DNA from: Bradyrhizobium sp. ISRA430
GTDB taxonomy: Bacteria > Pseudomonadota > Alphaproteobacteria > Rhizobiales > Xanthobacteraceae
Assembly: GCF_029909975.1 (NCBI RefSeq)
Contig: NZ_CP094516.1
Coordinates: forward strand, 8,348,501-8,412,500
DNA: 64,000 nucleotides
Reading direction: 5' to 3'
Each line of letters starts with the position of its first letter. Positions within the stretch are counted from its first letter, which is position 1. Of the stretch, positions 35,038 to 44,911 are shown in pieces. The position numbers and the translations under genes are program-made. Under the pieces are notes generated by a model, which ran no database searches, was not told the origin of the DNA, and saw nothing but the letters and a program-made list of their open reading frames with translations.

Positions 35038-35864
35038 TCACGCGATGGACAGCTTGGCGTGCCCAGAGGAGGAATGCCGGCGCCACTGGCGCCGTAAAGT
35101 CACCAATGCCAATGTGAGGGCGAGTGCCAGGGTCGCAACAACGATCAGCTTCTCCAGCAAACGCCTCGGATTAGGTATCGTGGCGGTTGTTGGCTGTACG
35201 ATAACATCGCCCGGCTGCATGCCACGAAGGCTATTGTGCAATTGCCATAGATCAATTTCCTTGGTTGCGATGTCTGACACCAGCGCCGCCAGCGCGCGAG
35301 AATATTGCTCTCCTTCGCTCGCCCCCTCGACAGTCTTTGCATTCTCCTGCAGGGAGCGCGCGACAGTTCTCAGGTTCGTGAGAGCGGCGGCTTGATTCTT
35401 GATCCGCTCCAACAGAAATTCGCGGCTCGTCCCTCGCGGTACCGAAGCGGCAAATTGACTCTCGAGCAATACTTGCAGAACCGCGCGTGCTTGCTCCGGT
35501 GTGTCCCCGGAAACCGAAATTGTGCGCACGCCTGAACCTGCGATCAACTCTGGGAACACGTTTACGGCCTCAGCCAACTGATTTCGAGCTATCTCGATTG
35601 GGGTCTGCTCCCGATCAAGGACGGGTTCTGCAAAACAGGATCGAGAACGGTCTCCGTCTTGATAAGCGCCTCGAAATACGGCGTGAGCGACAGCATGGCC
35701 TTTGAGGAATAGGTTGTTTTGGCCGTGAGCAACACTGCTGCGCCACCAAGAAGAAACAAGGTAATGAAGCAGATCAAAGCGATCTCCCGATCCTCCATAA
35801 ATACGCTGACCAAGTAAGGCAGCGCGTCGACCTCGTCGATCCGCCTCGGCTCCAAGCCCGCCAT
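35038..35864 (-). pseudogene. Frameshifted Wzz-like copy
   Basis: The N-terminal part (frame from 35864, DEVDALPYLVSVF...TETVLDPVLQNP) and the C-terminal part (second frame to 35038, PIEIARNQLAEAV...VATLALALTLALV) together match the whole intact gene at 24226-25113. One frameshift near 35605-35625 separates them: the first frame hits a stop soon after the LQNPSLIG point. The second half is otherwise well conserved (PRGTSREFLLERIKNQ shared), so the break looks recent. Confidence 0.88.
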
Positions 35865-36243
35865 AATTTAAGTAATCCCCGCAACAAGTTGAAAAAATTC
35901 GACGCGAAGAAAATGTCGCGATTAATGGCGATTGCGCGAGCAAATGCCAACCACAACCTTACATGGAACTATGACAGAGAGGCGGTCCCCCATGGCACCG
36001 CATTCGTCGTGGTGATAATGTAGGCAACAGATCGCCGTGTTCCTTCAAGCCGTCGCGCGTGATGCAATCGCGGCACTCGACCCAATCCAGGCACGCCCGC
36101 GTTCGTCTTTGCCTGTGGATAAGCGGTGCATAACTGGCACCGTGAGAACGTGTCTGGCTGAGTTGGTTACAACTTCAACCAGCTGAGAAGGCTAGATAAA
36201 ATGACTGGCGGGAATAGGTTGATCACCGGAAAGCGCCCCCGGT
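35865..36243. other. Intergenic region upstream of the broken Wzz-like copy
   Basis: 379 bp with no gene recognised. It contains one DnaA-box-like TGTGGATAA near 36112, but no cluster of such boxes, so no origin is claimed. Confidence 0.4.
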
Positions 36244-36483
36244 TCAAGCTGGCGGGTCTTCGCCCTTGCTCCTCTCTCCGGATCTGAGGAGCTTTGGCAG
36301 CGGCGGCATCTGTTGGCGCGGAGTATCGGTCGGCTGGTCGGGGAAGGGATCAAGTTCCTGTGCCTTCCTCCTGGCGATCAGGGCGCCAATAGAACCGATG
36401 ACTACCAGCAAGACCCCTGCGATTATCAGCCAGTGGGGTAAGCTCAACGTTGCGACAATCGATAGCCACATAGTCTCCGTCAA
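36244..36483 (-). CDS. Small single-pass membrane protein
   Basis: The 79-aa product has one strong transmembrane helix at about 15-35 (LPHWLIIAGVLLVVIGSIGALIARRK) followed by a positive stop-transfer and a proline-rich cytosolic tail (DTPRQQMPPLPKLL). No family is recognised. The clean helix-plus-tail design argues for a real gene. It lies 35 bp downstream of another small membrane protein gene on the same strand, with a run of ten C (coding strand) between them. Confidence 0.55.
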   Translation of the reverse strand: MTETMWLSIVATLSLPHWLIIAGVLLVVIGSIGALIARRKAQELDPFPDQPTDTPRQQMPPLPKLLRSGERSKGEDPPA

Positions 36484-36502
36484 GCCCTGTACTCTCTAAA
36501 GC

Positions 36503-36512
36503 GGGGGGGGGG
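36503..36512. repeat. Homopolymer of ten G
   Basis: A G10 tract (plus strand) lies between two small minus-strand genes, outside both frames. Such tracts are slippage-prone; here it could alter spacing to the downstream start, or be a sequencing problem. Confidence 0.8.
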
Positions 36513-36518
36513 CGCTTG

Positions 36519-36971
36519 CTAGGCGCTCTGGGTAAAGCGCGGGTCGGACCGCTCCGGCATCCGAACTTGATCGATCTGCTGACGCATTCGCACGAGCCTT
36601 TGCGCCTCAGCCACCAGACGCTGCTTGTCCCTGGGAGTCAAATTGAGCATCGCTTCGCGAGCAGTAGAAAACTGATTGAACGTGTCATTCAGAAAGAGTC
36701 TGATTTTGGTGCAAACTGCGCCCGCTCCAAGGGCTCCGATCCCAGCGCCGGCGAGAAGAAGCGCTATTCCATTTCTAAAATCCGGTTTCACCCCTTTCGA
36801 TGCAGCATCCGCGCCTTGAATATTGACGGCTGCATAGCCTCCGACCGCTGCGCCTCCGAGCATCGCCCAACCGCATATGCCCTTTACTGCATCTGCAAGC
36901 CATTCGGCCATATCAGGCATGCCGAGTCCAGCAGGATCCGAGATGAACTTAATAATTTCGCCTCTATTCAT
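36519..36971 (-). CDS. Hypothetical glycine-rich membrane protein
   Basis: The 150-aa product has two hydrophobic glycine-rich segments (ICGWAMLGGAAVGGYAAV; GIALLLAGAGIGALGAGAV) and a charged, probably helical C-terminal half (TPRDKQRLVAEAQRLVRMRQQ). TTGAGGACTCGAA precedes the ATG. I recognise no family. It is followed by a small membrane protein gene; together they may be a two-gene unit. Confidence 0.5.
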   Translation of the reverse strand: MNRGEIIKFISDPAGLGMPDMAEWLADAVKGICGWAMLGGAAVGGYAAVNIQGADAASKGVKPDFRNGIALLLAGAGIGALGAGAVCTKIRLFLNDTFNQFSTAREAMLNLTPRDKQRLVAEAQRLVRMRQQIDQVRMPERSDPRFTQSA

Positions 36972-37270
36972 TTCGAGTCCTCAAATCAGCACCACCTGCA
37001 TTGGCGAAATTAAAATTGTCCGAAAATGACAGACGTATGCAACCATCGCGAGCGGGCCGAGTCCAGCAGGATTTCGGCTCGTCATTTGCGAACCAGAGTG
37101 ACGGGGCCGGCGTCGAATTATCTGATTCCTAGCGGTCCCAGACGCGCGTGTGTCAATCGGCTCCCAAATTTGCAGGCCGAATGACAAGCAACGAGGACCG
37201 TCTAAGCATCCTAGGACAAATTTCGCGATCTGGTCGCGGGACTTCTTTTCCCGTACACGCGGCCTGTGCG

Positions 37271-37966
37271 TCAGGCTGTGCCTCGACGCTGGGTGAATCG
37301 GAATGCTTCAGGACCCGTATCAAACAGTAGGTCAAGCACGCTCACGCCATGTTCAAAGCCGCCATGGAGCTGCGGGTATTCCGGATACCCGTCGTAGCTC
37401 ATCCACTCAGTAGTGATTCCGTCAGCGGCGAGAAGAGCCTCGTCAAGGTAGGCTCGTGCCGAAGGGCCGCTTAGATAGCGATCCGCGCCCGCGGCACGCG
37501 CGATCGCAAGAAGCCTCACAGTTTTCGTACCGTCTGCGGGATAGGTTGTATCCCGGACAATGCGTGTCTTCAATCCAAGCAGCCCTGCTATCTCGCGCGT
37601 GAACAGTTCGTTCACATCAGTGAGGCGCGTCTCCTTGTCGGCCCGCTCGTACCAGACCCGCACGACTGGCGCGAGCAGGTCGAAGAACGGTGCGCGACGA
37701 TAGGCCAGTTCGAGTGCCCGCCAGTGTTTCTCGGCCCATGGCTTTTCGATAGCGACTTCGTCGATCGCCTGGTCGAACCGCCCTTTGGTCACGACAGGTA
37801 TCGTGAGCCACTCGAGGCCGTTGGCAGTTTTAATACGGTTTCGATTGTGCCAGTGCCGCTTCACAAACTGCATGCGATCGAAGATCACGTACTCATCGCA
37901 TTGCCCGATCAGGTCGAAAAATCCCTTCCAAGGGATGTAGCAGGACTGAATGATAGAGATTCTCAC
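37271..37966 (-). CDS. WbqC-family protein
   Basis: The 231-aa product matches the WbqC-like family across its length: N-terminal IIQSCYIPWKGFFDLIGQCDEYVIFDRMQF, then RHWHNRNRIKTANG, LTIPV, and C-terminal GPSARAYLDEALL and LDLLFDTG. The family is frequent in O-antigen and modified-sugar loci, sometimes next to sugar aminotransferases, but its biochemical role is unresolved. Here it stands alone on the minus strand, about 1.3 kb from the next gene. Confidence 0.88.
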   Translation of the reverse strand: MRISIIQSCYIPWKGFFDLIGQCDEYVIFDRMQFVKRHWHNRNRIKTANGLEWLTIPVVTKGRFDQAIDEVAIEKPWAEKHWRALELAYRRAPFFDLLAPVVRVWYERADKETRLTDVNELFTREIAGLLGLKTRIVRDTTYPADGTKTVRLLAIARAAGADRYLSGPSARAYLDEALLAADGITTEWMSYDGYPEYPQLHGGFEHGVSVLDLLFDTGPEAFRFTQRRGTA

Positions 37967-39269
37967 TTAATGGCCCTGATAAGATTTCTGCTTCTTGGGC
38001 TGACGCGGCTTGCTATTCAGTCGGGCTTTTACAGCTTGCACTCACAACGGTCCACAGTTCTGCTTGACTTGCAATCGACTTCGAAGCGGCTGCAATAGGC
38101 GTTCAGGTGAGGCTGCTTGGTGGGCTTTGCTATCAAGGAAGTACCGGCTCGGTTGCAGTGAGGAACCCTCGATTTGCCGCCTCTTCTGCGGAAGAAAGGC
38201 GCAAGTGTCAGGACCTGCAATCGCGACGACTATGTGATGGTGTCCCTCATTCTTATTCCGCTCGCCGAGCGGAAACAGCCACGAGCAGCCTTAGGTCAGT
38301 CCTCTGCGAGCCCGGCCGCGGCGTGGTGTATGATTATCTGCGCTGCTGTCCCCGACCCAAATTCCGTCAGCAGCGTGCGCGGAGATGGAGCCGACCGCGG
38401 TCGCTGAATATGCTGGCCAAGGAGTGGTGGATAAATGATCGACAGGAGAGAAATCGTTGTAGGCACTGCCACCTGCGCTTCTCAGACGCGAAGAAATCAT
38501 TGCGTCAAGCAAATTGCGCCTTCGGCTAACTCCCTCGCATCGTGCGGCAACAAAAGAAAGGTTAGGGTGTCATCATTCCGCGTTAAGCATTTTTTGTGCA
38601 TTGCGTCATCGGGAAGAAACTGAACTTCTGGCCACCGGAACCGGTTCGGAAGTTGGAATGTTGATGCCGAGATCGGGACTAGTCGCCACGTCCGAACAGG
38701 TGTTGCTACACCTCGTCTCGCATGGATGTTTTGCCACCGATCAGCCGCAGTGCCAGCCAGCAAGCCGGTCCGCTCGCGTAGTCTGCTCTGGTCCGTGTCG
38801 CTCTCTTTGCTGGCCACCCCCCCGGGAACGTTCCAATTTCCATCGCCAAGGTGGACTGGCCAATCCACCGCCGGCTCGCAAGCCGGTCATTACGGCGCCA
38901 TACTGGTCGGGGCCAAGGTCGGCGACGGCGACGCGCTTGGTATTCTCGTGAACGGTGTCGATTGGAAGGTCATCGCATGCGGCAGAGGCAGTGGGGCAAT
39001 CACATCCCTGTTCGTCTCTGATGTCGATCAAGAAGCGGGCTGCAGGATAGGCCTCTTAGCTCCGCGGGCTGCCGGCGAGTGCGAGTCTATTCTGCGTCGA
39101 CGCGAAAGAAACGGCGGCCCCTTGAAAAGCTGAAAAAAGCCTGCCGCAGTTTCAGATAAGGGCTGGATTGTTATCAAGGCATGTGTGAATTGGAGTAGTG
39201 AACCGCAATGTCCCCTGCTAAACGTGCATTGATCTAGCACGTTAGCAATTCAATAAGCACCCGAGATCA
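37967..39269. other. 1.3-kb intergenic region, no gene recognised
   Basis: Two plus-strand frames (38107-38529 and 38726-39133) lack family character and have a composition unlike neighbouring genes. A stop-free 135-codon frame to 39133 is the longest; it contains a hydrophobic block (LLWSVSLSLLATPPG) but nothing I can identify. The region may be decayed DNA of the accessory segment. It should include the promoters of the WbqC gene and of the GT-C gene. Confidence 0.4.
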
Positions 39270-41165
39270 ATGAATTGCCCCTTCGGACTGTCCTTGCTCG
39301 ACGCTCACAAATCATCGGCCGCAACAGAAAATATGCGAAATGTGCAGTTGGCGAAGATATTCGAAGCAACGGCCTCTTGCGCATCCTTGATTGCTAGCTT
39401 CTCTGTTCTGATTTGGATGCTACGTCTTTGCCAGCACGGCGTCGATTTTACTGACGAAGGTTTTTATTTGAACTGGATTGCAATTCCGCAAGAGTATCGC
39501 GCATCCATTTCGCAGTTTGGATTTGTGTATAATCCTCTATTCCGACTCGTCGGACAGGATATTGTGCTGCTCAGGCAAGCAAACGTACTGATCATTTTTT
39601 GCTGCGCCTTCCTGCTGTCTTTGACTACGCTACACACGCTGCTTGCAAGCCCATCTGGGAAATCAGATGGAACGGAGAGGCGGCTACTTGCGCCCGCGCT
39701 AGTAATCGCTAGCGGGGCGTTAACGTTTTTTGACCTTTGGTTGCCGACTCCGAACTACAACTCCCTTACGTTCGTATCCTTGATGGTTACCTCCATCGGA
39801 GTGCTACTGACCAGCCGCGCTCTAGCACGATCGAGCGTCGGCGGATGGGTTGTTGTCGGGGCGGGTGGTGCATTGGCGTTTCTCGCCAAGCCGCCAGCGG
39901 CGGCTCTGCTCGGCGCCCTCGTGCTCGCTTTCACGCTTGCCGTCGATAAATTCTCGATTCGTGGATTGCTCGCGTCCATTCTGACCGCATTGTTGATCCT
40001 GATCCTCGTAGCGCTGGCCGTCGATGGCTCGCTCCGGGGATTTGTAGCCCGGATGCAGCTTGGCTTCGAGCTCAGCACTGTGCTGGCAGCCGGCCAGTCG
40101 CTCGGAAACCTATTTCACCTGGATGGGTTGACCCTGAGCCGGGAGCAGCGGGTCAATTTTGGGCAGCTGCTCGTCCTCGCTTACGTCATGATCGTGCTCA
40201 CCGCCAGCGCGAGGTCGGCGTTGAGGATCGCGTCCGCGACTATCGCCGCGATTGCTTCAGCAGGTGTGGTCGGTGTGAGTCTCGGGTGGATGAGTCCGAC
40301 GATCTCGTACGAACCGTTTCAGCCATTGCTGTTCTGCGCGATCCTGTTTGCGACAGTCGTCGCGGCACTGCTCTTTTCGCCTTGGAGGCGTGCACTTCTT
40401 TCGCGGGAGATCCTCGCGACCACCGCATTCTTTGTCGTACTGCCGTACGTATACGCCCTTGGGACCAACAACAATTATTGGCAACATGGCGCGCGCGCAG
40501 GCTTCTTCTGGCTGATGGCCGCTGTCGTGCTCAAAACCGCGCCGGCTGCGAAAGAGGGGCCTCTCGCCCGCTGGCGCCTTACGCCCGTCCTTGCGGCGGC
40601 CTTAGTTGCAACGACTGGAATTCTGTTTGCTTCAGCAGAGCATCCCTATCGTCAGATCGCGCCTTTGCGGATGCAGAATACAGCGAGCGAATTCGGCAGC
40701 GGCAATCAACAACTCCTGCTGAATTCCGAAGCGGCAGCCTATGTCCGCAATCTCAGGACCATTGCGGCCGAAAACGGATTTGCGCTGGGTCGCCCGGTGA
40801 TCGATTTGAGCGGCGTCAGTCCCGGCGCTATCTATGCTCTTGGAGGGAAGCCCCCCGGCGTCGCATGGCTGAGTGCGGGATATCCCGGCAGCAGCAACTT
40901 CCTGAAAGCTGCGTTGGCAAATGTCGGATGCGCACAGCTCGCCTCGTCTTGGCTGCTGACGGAACCCGGCTCGCCCGATTCGTTTTCGTTTGACGTGCTC
41001 AGTCCGTTCGGTATCGACGTCTTACGCGACTACAAGGAAGTTGGAGTAATCCAATCGGTCCGGGCGTTCGCGCCGGTCAAATTCGAGCAGCGCCTTTACA
41101 AGCCCGTGCGGGACCTGAAGGACGCTGTCGATGCGTGCGAGCGGGCCAGGGCGGCGAAGCCGTAG
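39270..41165 (+). CDS. Polytopic GT-C-like glycosyltransferase family membrane protein
   Basis: The 631-aa product has about 11 predicted transmembrane helices from residue 40 to 490 and a C-terminal soluble tail. The first loop contains DFTDEGFYLNWI, an acidic D-x-x-D-E-G-x-Y motif as in ArnT/PMT-type GT-C enzymes that use polyprenyl-phosphate sugars, and CQHGV precedes it. The role is probably transfer of a sugar to a glycan or lipid in the periplasm; the donor could come from the GtrB-like enzyme at 33177-34157. A shorter start at ATG 39333 (residue 22, MRNVQLAK) is possible. Confidence 0.7.
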   Translation: MNCPFGLSLLDAHKSSAATENMRNVQLAKIFEATASCASLIASFSVLIWMLRLCQHGVDFTDEGFYLNWIAIPQEYRASISQFGFVYNPLFRLVGQDIVLLRQANVLIIFCCAFLLSLTTLHTLLASPSGKSDGTERRLLAPALVIASGALTFFDLWLPTPNYNSLTFVSLMVTSIGVLLTSRALARSSVGGWVVVGAGGALAFLAKPPAAALLGALVLAFTLAVDKFSIRGLLASILTALLILILVALAVDGSLRGFVARMQLGFELSTVLAAGQSLGNLFHLDGLTLSREQRVNFGQLLVLAYVMIVLTASARSALRIASATIAAIASAGVVGVSLGWMSPTISYEPFQPLLFCAILFATVVAALLFSPWRRALLSREILATTAFFVVLPYVYALGTNNNYWQHGARAGFFWLMAAVVLKTAPAAKEGPLARWRLTPVLAAALVATTGILFASAEHPYRQIAPLRMQNTASEFGSGNQQLLLNSEAAAYVRNLRTIAAENGFALGRPVIDLSGVSPGAIYALGGKPPGVAWLSAGYPGSSNFLKAALANVGCAQLASSWLLTEPGSPDSFSFDVLSPFGIDVLRDYKEVGVIQSVRAFAPVKFEQRLYKPVRDLKDAVDACERARAAKP

Positions 41166-41184
41166 CGATGACGGCTACGCTTTT
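41161..41184. terminator. Hairpin between convergent genes
   Basis: CGTAGC (41161-41166) pairs with GCTACG (41174-41179) around loop GATGACG, followed by CTTTTC. The stem starts on the stop codon of the GT-C gene and sits before the end of the convergent WecE-like gene, so it may terminate plus-strand transcription. Confidence 0.45.
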
Positions 41185-41188
41185 CGGA

Positions 41189-42331
41189 TCAGTGCAGGAG
41201 AATTTGCCGCAGCGTGTCGCAGACCCGCTCCTGCTGCGATTCGCTCAAGCCGATCCAGAACGGCAGCCTGATCAGCCGTTCCGAGACCGATGTCGTGGTC
41301 TTGAGTTCGCCGGCCGCGCGACCAAACCGCCGTCCCGCTGGCGAGGAGTGAAGCGGCACATAGTGGAACACCGCGTGAACTCCGTGCTCCTTGAGCGCGG
41401 CGAGAACCGTACCGCGGTCGATATCTTGGGACAGCAGGACGTAGTACATGTGTCCGTTCTGGCGGCAACCGTCAGGCACGATAGGACGGCGCAGCAGGCC
41501 CCGCTGCTCCAGTCCGGCGAGCATGCCGTGGTAGCGATTCCAGATCGCCAACCGCTCGGCCGTCATGCGGTCGGCCTGCTCGAGCTGGGCCCACAGAAAC
41601 GCCGCGGTCATCTCGTTCGGCAGAAAGGACGAGCCGACATCCTGCCAGTTGTACTTGTCCACTTCGCCGCGGAAGAACCGGCTGCGATTGGTCCCTTTCT
41701 CGCGCATGATCTCGGCCCTGGTGACGAGTTCGGGATCGTTCAGAAGGATGCACCCGCCTTCGCCGGACATGATGTTCTTGGTCTCGTGAAAGCTGAAGCT
41801 TCCGATACGACCGATCGCCCCGAGCGCGCGTCCCTTGTAGTCGGCCATGATGCCCTGGGCGGCATCCTCGACAATGCTGAGGTTGTGACGCTCGGCGATC
41901 GCCAGGATCGGGTCCATGTTGCAGCCGACGCCAGCATAGTGCACGGGCGCGATCGCGCGCGTCCGCGATGTGATCGCGGCCTCGATCTGCCGCTCGTCCA
42001 AGTTAAGCGTGTCCTCGCGCACATCGACGAACACTGGCACCGCGCCGCGAAGAACGAACGCGTTCGCGGTTGATACGAAGGTGAAGGAGGGCACGATGAC
42101 TTCGTCGCCGCTCTCGAGGTCGAGCAGCATTGCGGCAAGGTCGAGAGCAGAGGTGCAGGAGTGCGTCAGCAGCGCCTTGGCACATCCGGTGTTCCGCTCG
42201 AGCCATTCGTGGCAGCGCTTCGTGAACGGACCATCGCCGGACAGGTGGAAATTCCGCTGCGCCTGCTCGATATAGCCCAGCTCGTTTCCGGTCAGATGTG
42301 GCCGATTAAAGGGTATGAACTCGGATATCAT
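41189..42331 (-). CDS. wecE: dTDP-4-amino-4,6-dideoxygalactose transaminase (WecE/RffA-like)
   Basis: The 380-aa DegT/DnrJ-fold PLP enzyme is full length. It reads like E. coli WecE throughout: IPFNRPHLTGNELGYIEQA, LSGDGPFTKRC, LLTHSCTSALDLAAMLLD, EDAAQGIMADYKGRALG, FSFHETKNIMSGEGG with PLP lysine K185, and EKGTNRSRFFRGEVDKY. Expected reaction: dTDP-4-keto-6-deoxyglucose plus glutamate to dTDP-4-amino-4,6-dideoxygalactose. RmlA and RmlB encoded nearby would supply the substrate. The substrate assignment is by similarity only. Confidence 0.9.
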   Translation of the reverse strand: MISEFIPFNRPHLTGNELGYIEQAQRNFHLSGDGPFTKRCHEWLERNTGCAKALLTHSCTSALDLAAMLLDLESGDEVIVPSFTFVSTANAFVLRGAVPVFVDVREDTLNLDERQIEAAITSRTRAIAPVHYAGVGCNMDPILAIAERHNLSIVEDAAQGIMADYKGRALGAIGRIGSFSFHETKNIMSGEGGCILLNDPELVTRAEIMREKGTNRSRFFRGEVDKYNWQDVGSSFLPNEMTAAFLWAQLEQADRMTAERLAIWNRYHGMLAGLEQRGLLRRPIVPDGCRQNGHMYYVLLSQDIDRGTVLAALKEHGVHAVFHYVPLHSSPAGRRFGRAAGELKTTTSVSERLIRLPFWIGLSESQQERVCDTLRQILLH

Positions 42332-42421
42332 TCCTTACTCATCGATGTCGACCGCGGGGTCTCGCCGGAAATCATATCGACATCCATCCGCGAGGCTGCT
42401 AGCTCGCTCCCGTGGAGAGAG

Positions 42422-44002
42422 ATGGCCTTGAATCACAAAGCCGATGCGAGCGGAAACTTGGGGCCAGCCGACTCCGGGCGTCATAGCCGGGTTCGCCGCC
42501 TTGTTCAAGGCTGGTCGGCAAATCTGGTCCAGCTGGCTCTTGGCATCACGCAGCAAGTCCTGCTCGTCCCGGTCTTCCTGCATTTCTGGAGCAGCGATGT
42601 GCTCGCGGCCTGGCTGGCCATCCTCGCCGCTGGAAATCTTATGCTCATCGCAGATGCCGGCCTGCAGCTCCACGCGATCAATCGCTTCCTGACCTTCAAG
42701 TCGAGCGTCGATCCCGACGGGCGCACGGCAAGCTTCTACGCGCGCATGCGGCTGATCTATTTCGCCGTGGCGGGCGCGCTCAGCGTGGTCGTGCTGGCGC
42801 TGACGCAATTTGCGCCGCCGGCCGCCGTGCTGGGATTCCAGGGAGTGGCGGGGTTCGACACCGCCCTTCTTGTCATGACAATTGGCGTGCTGGTGATCCT
42901 GCCGTCCAACCTGGTGTCGGCGCTGTACCGGGCGCGCGGCGAGTACGGCCGCGCGGTGTGGCTGCAGAACGGCGCTATCCTCGTCGCACAACTGGCTCAG
43001 CTCGTCGCCATCCTGATGCTCGGTACGCTGGTCGCCGTCGCTGTCGCCTTCCTCTCGACGCAGGTTGCGATGGCGTTCTTCCTTGTCGCAATCGATGCGC
43101 CGCACCTGTTTCCGTTCCTTCGTCGGAAGCAGGCGCCGGTGTTCCGGCGCCAGTTTTGGCGCTGGTCGGTCGGGCAATTCCGGCTGGCGTTTCCGTTCGC
43201 GGTTGCCAACGTGACGGAGCTTGCGTTGCTCAACGCGCCCGTGCTCCTGGTCAGCGCGTTCCTAGTCGATCGTATTGCAGTCGCGCAGTGGGGACTGACG
43301 AGAGTGGTCGTTGGGCTTCTGAGGGGATTGTGCGTCCAGGTCAGCCTGCCGCTCGCCGCCGAGCTCGGGCATGACTACGCCATCGGAGACAGGGATCGTC
43401 TGCGCCAGCTCTTTGCACGGGGCTCGCTGCTCGTCACCATCCTGTCCAGCCTGATCGTGTCGGGCCTCCTGCCGTTCTGGCCGGATTTCTTCGCCCTATG
43501 GACGCATGGCAGCGTCCCCTATGACGCTGCGCTCACCGCGACCTTGCTGCTCGGCTCCGTCGCCACCGCGCCATCGCTGCTCGCGCTCTCCTTCGCCAAT
43601 TACAGCAATCGACGGGACCTTCTGGTTCGTACGAAAGGCCTGCAGCTCGTCGCCTTCCTGGTTCTGTCCATAACGCTGATCCCCGTGCTGGGCGTGCTCG
43701 GAGCGGCGATCGCGATCGTGCTGAGCGATCTCCTGATTCAAATGGGCGTGCTCGGCTCCATCCTCATGCGCCAGACGTTGCAGAATGCATTTCGCCACCT
43801 GCTGTTCAGCGGCATTGTCGCCACGGTCATCATTGTCCTCGGATACGGCCTCGGCGCCGTTATCAGGTCCTCGCTACCGCTTGCGGGCTTCCCACGCCTC
43901 GTCGGCGAAAGCGTGCTGTGGCTGGTCGCAGTGTGTCTCGTGGCCGGCGTGGTCTGGACTCGCCGCATTCGTGCGACACTGATGGCGTCGGTTCCGGACT
44001 AG
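42422..44002 (+). CDS. Wzx-type O-antigen flippase
   Basis: Predicted 526-aa polytopic membrane protein of the MATE/PST (MVF) fold with about 12-14 helices and few charged residues. The ATG at 42422 is preferred because GGAGAGAG precedes it; a longer frame to 42161 overlaps the WecE-like gene antisense. It should flip undecaprenyl-diphosphate-linked repeat units to the periplasmic side. It is divergent from wecE and convergent with rmlA, ending in a hairpin. Confidence 0.85.
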   Translation: MALNHKADASGNLGPADSGRHSRVRRLVQGWSANLVQLALGITQQVLLVPVFLHFWSSDVLAAWLAILAAGNLMLIADAGLQLHAINRFLTFKSSVDPDGRTASFYARMRLIYFAVAGALSVVVLALTQFAPPAAVLGFQGVAGFDTALLVMTIGVLVILPSNLVSALYRARGEYGRAVWLQNGAILVAQLAQLVAILMLGTLVAVAVAFLSTQVAMAFFLVAIDAPHLFPFLRRKQAPVFRRQFWRWSVGQFRLAFPFAVANVTELALLNAPVLLVSAFLVDRIAVAQWGLTRVVVGLLRGLCVQVSLPLAAELGHDYAIGDRDRLRQLFARGSLLVTILSSLIVSGLLPFWPDFFALWTHGSVPYDAALTATLLLGSVATAPSLLALSFANYSNRRDLLVRTKGLQLVAFLVLSITLIPVLGVLGAAIAIVLSDLLIQMGVLGSILMRQTLQNAFRHLLFSGIVATVIIVLGYGLGAVIRSSLPLAGFPRLVGESVLWLVAVCLVAGVVWTRRIRATLMASVPD

Positions 44003-44026
44003 CGGACTATCACCCGCTGGTCCGGA
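43993..44026. terminator. 13-bp hairpin between the convergent wzx and rmlA genes
   Basis: TCCGGACTAGCGG (43993-44005) pairs with CCGCTGGTCCGGA (44014-44026), 12 Watson-Crick pairs plus one wobble, loop of 8. No T-tract follows, but its place between two convergent genes suggests a bidirectional transcription barrier. Confidence 0.55.
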
Positions 44027-44035
44027 CGACGTCTG

Positions 44036-44911
44036 TTAGAGGAGGCTGGCTTGGCGGATGAGGTATTTGCCGTAGGCGGTATTCTTCATCGGCTCGGCGA
44101 GCTTCACGAGCTGTTCTGCATCGATGAAGCCCTGGAGGAAGGCGACTTCCTCCGGACAGGCGATCTTCAGTCCCTGCCGCTTTTCGACGATGTAGATGAA
44201 CTCCGAAGCTTCGAGCAGCGACTCGTGAGTTCCTGCATCGAGCCAGGCATAGCCACGGCCGAAACGCTCGGCGCGAAGCTCGCCGCGTTCCAGATACCAC
44301 TGATTGACGTCGGTGATCTCGAGCTCCCCGCGCGCCGAAGGCTTGATTTCGCGCGCGACATCGACGACGCGCTCGTCGTAGAAATAGAGGCCCGTTACGG
44401 CATAGTTCGACTTCGGCGCCTTTGGTTTCTCGACGATTCCCGCCGGACGGTGCGATAGGTCGAACTCGATTACGCCATAGCGCTCGGGATCGTCGACCCA
44501 GCAGGCGAATACCGTTGCGCCGCGCGTCCGCTCGGCCGAATTACGCATCAGGGCGCGCAGGTTGTCGCCATAGAAGATGTTGTCGCCGAGGATCAGCGCG
44601 CAGGCACTGCCGGCCAGGAACTCGCGGCCGATCAGGAATGCCTCGGCGATGCCGCCCGGATGATCCTGGATGGCAAAGGACAACTCGATGCCCCATTGCC
44701 GTCCATCGCCGAGCAGCCGCTTGAACTGGTCGATCTCCTCCGGAGTCGTAATGATCAGCAGCTCGCGGATTCCGGCAAGCATCAAGGTGGTCAGAGGGTA
44801 GTAGATCAGCGGCTTGTCGTAGATCGGCAGCAATTGCTTCGAGGTGGCAAGCGTCAACGGATAGAGCCGGGTTCCGCGACCGCCGGCCAGAATGATTCCT
44901 TTGCGTTTCAT
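44036..44911 (-). CDS. rmlA: Glucose-1-phosphate thymidylyltransferase (RmlA)
   Basis: The 291-aa product is full length. It has [11 protein letters not shown] at 10-20, [24 protein letters not shown], the metal-site DNIFYG and [13 protein letters not shown]. It makes dTDP-glucose from glucose-1-phosphate and dTTP. The ATG at 44911 ([11 protein letters not shown]) is preferred; an in-frame upstream start at 44938 would add nine atypical residues. RmlB lies 5.3 kb away on the same strand, with other sugar genes between. Confidence 0.95.
   Translation of the reverse strand: MKRKGIILAGGRGTRLYPLTLATSKQLLPIYDKPLIYYPLTTLMLAGIRELLIITTPEEIDQFKRLLGDGRQWGIELSFAIQDHPGGIAEAFLIGREFLAGSACALILGDNIFYGDNLRALMRNSAERTRGATVFACWVDDPERYGVIEFDLSHRPAGIVEKPKAPKSNYAVTGLYFYDERVVDVAREIKPSARGELEITDVNQWYLERGELRAERFGRGYAWLDAGTHESLLEASEFIYIVEKRQGLKIACPEEVAFLQGFIDAEQLVKLAEPMKNTAYGKYLIRQASLL

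Noticed and set aside
36105..36125. DnaA-box-like TGTGGATAA as a replication origin
   Set aside because: A single box without AT-rich unwinding region or neighbouring replication genes.
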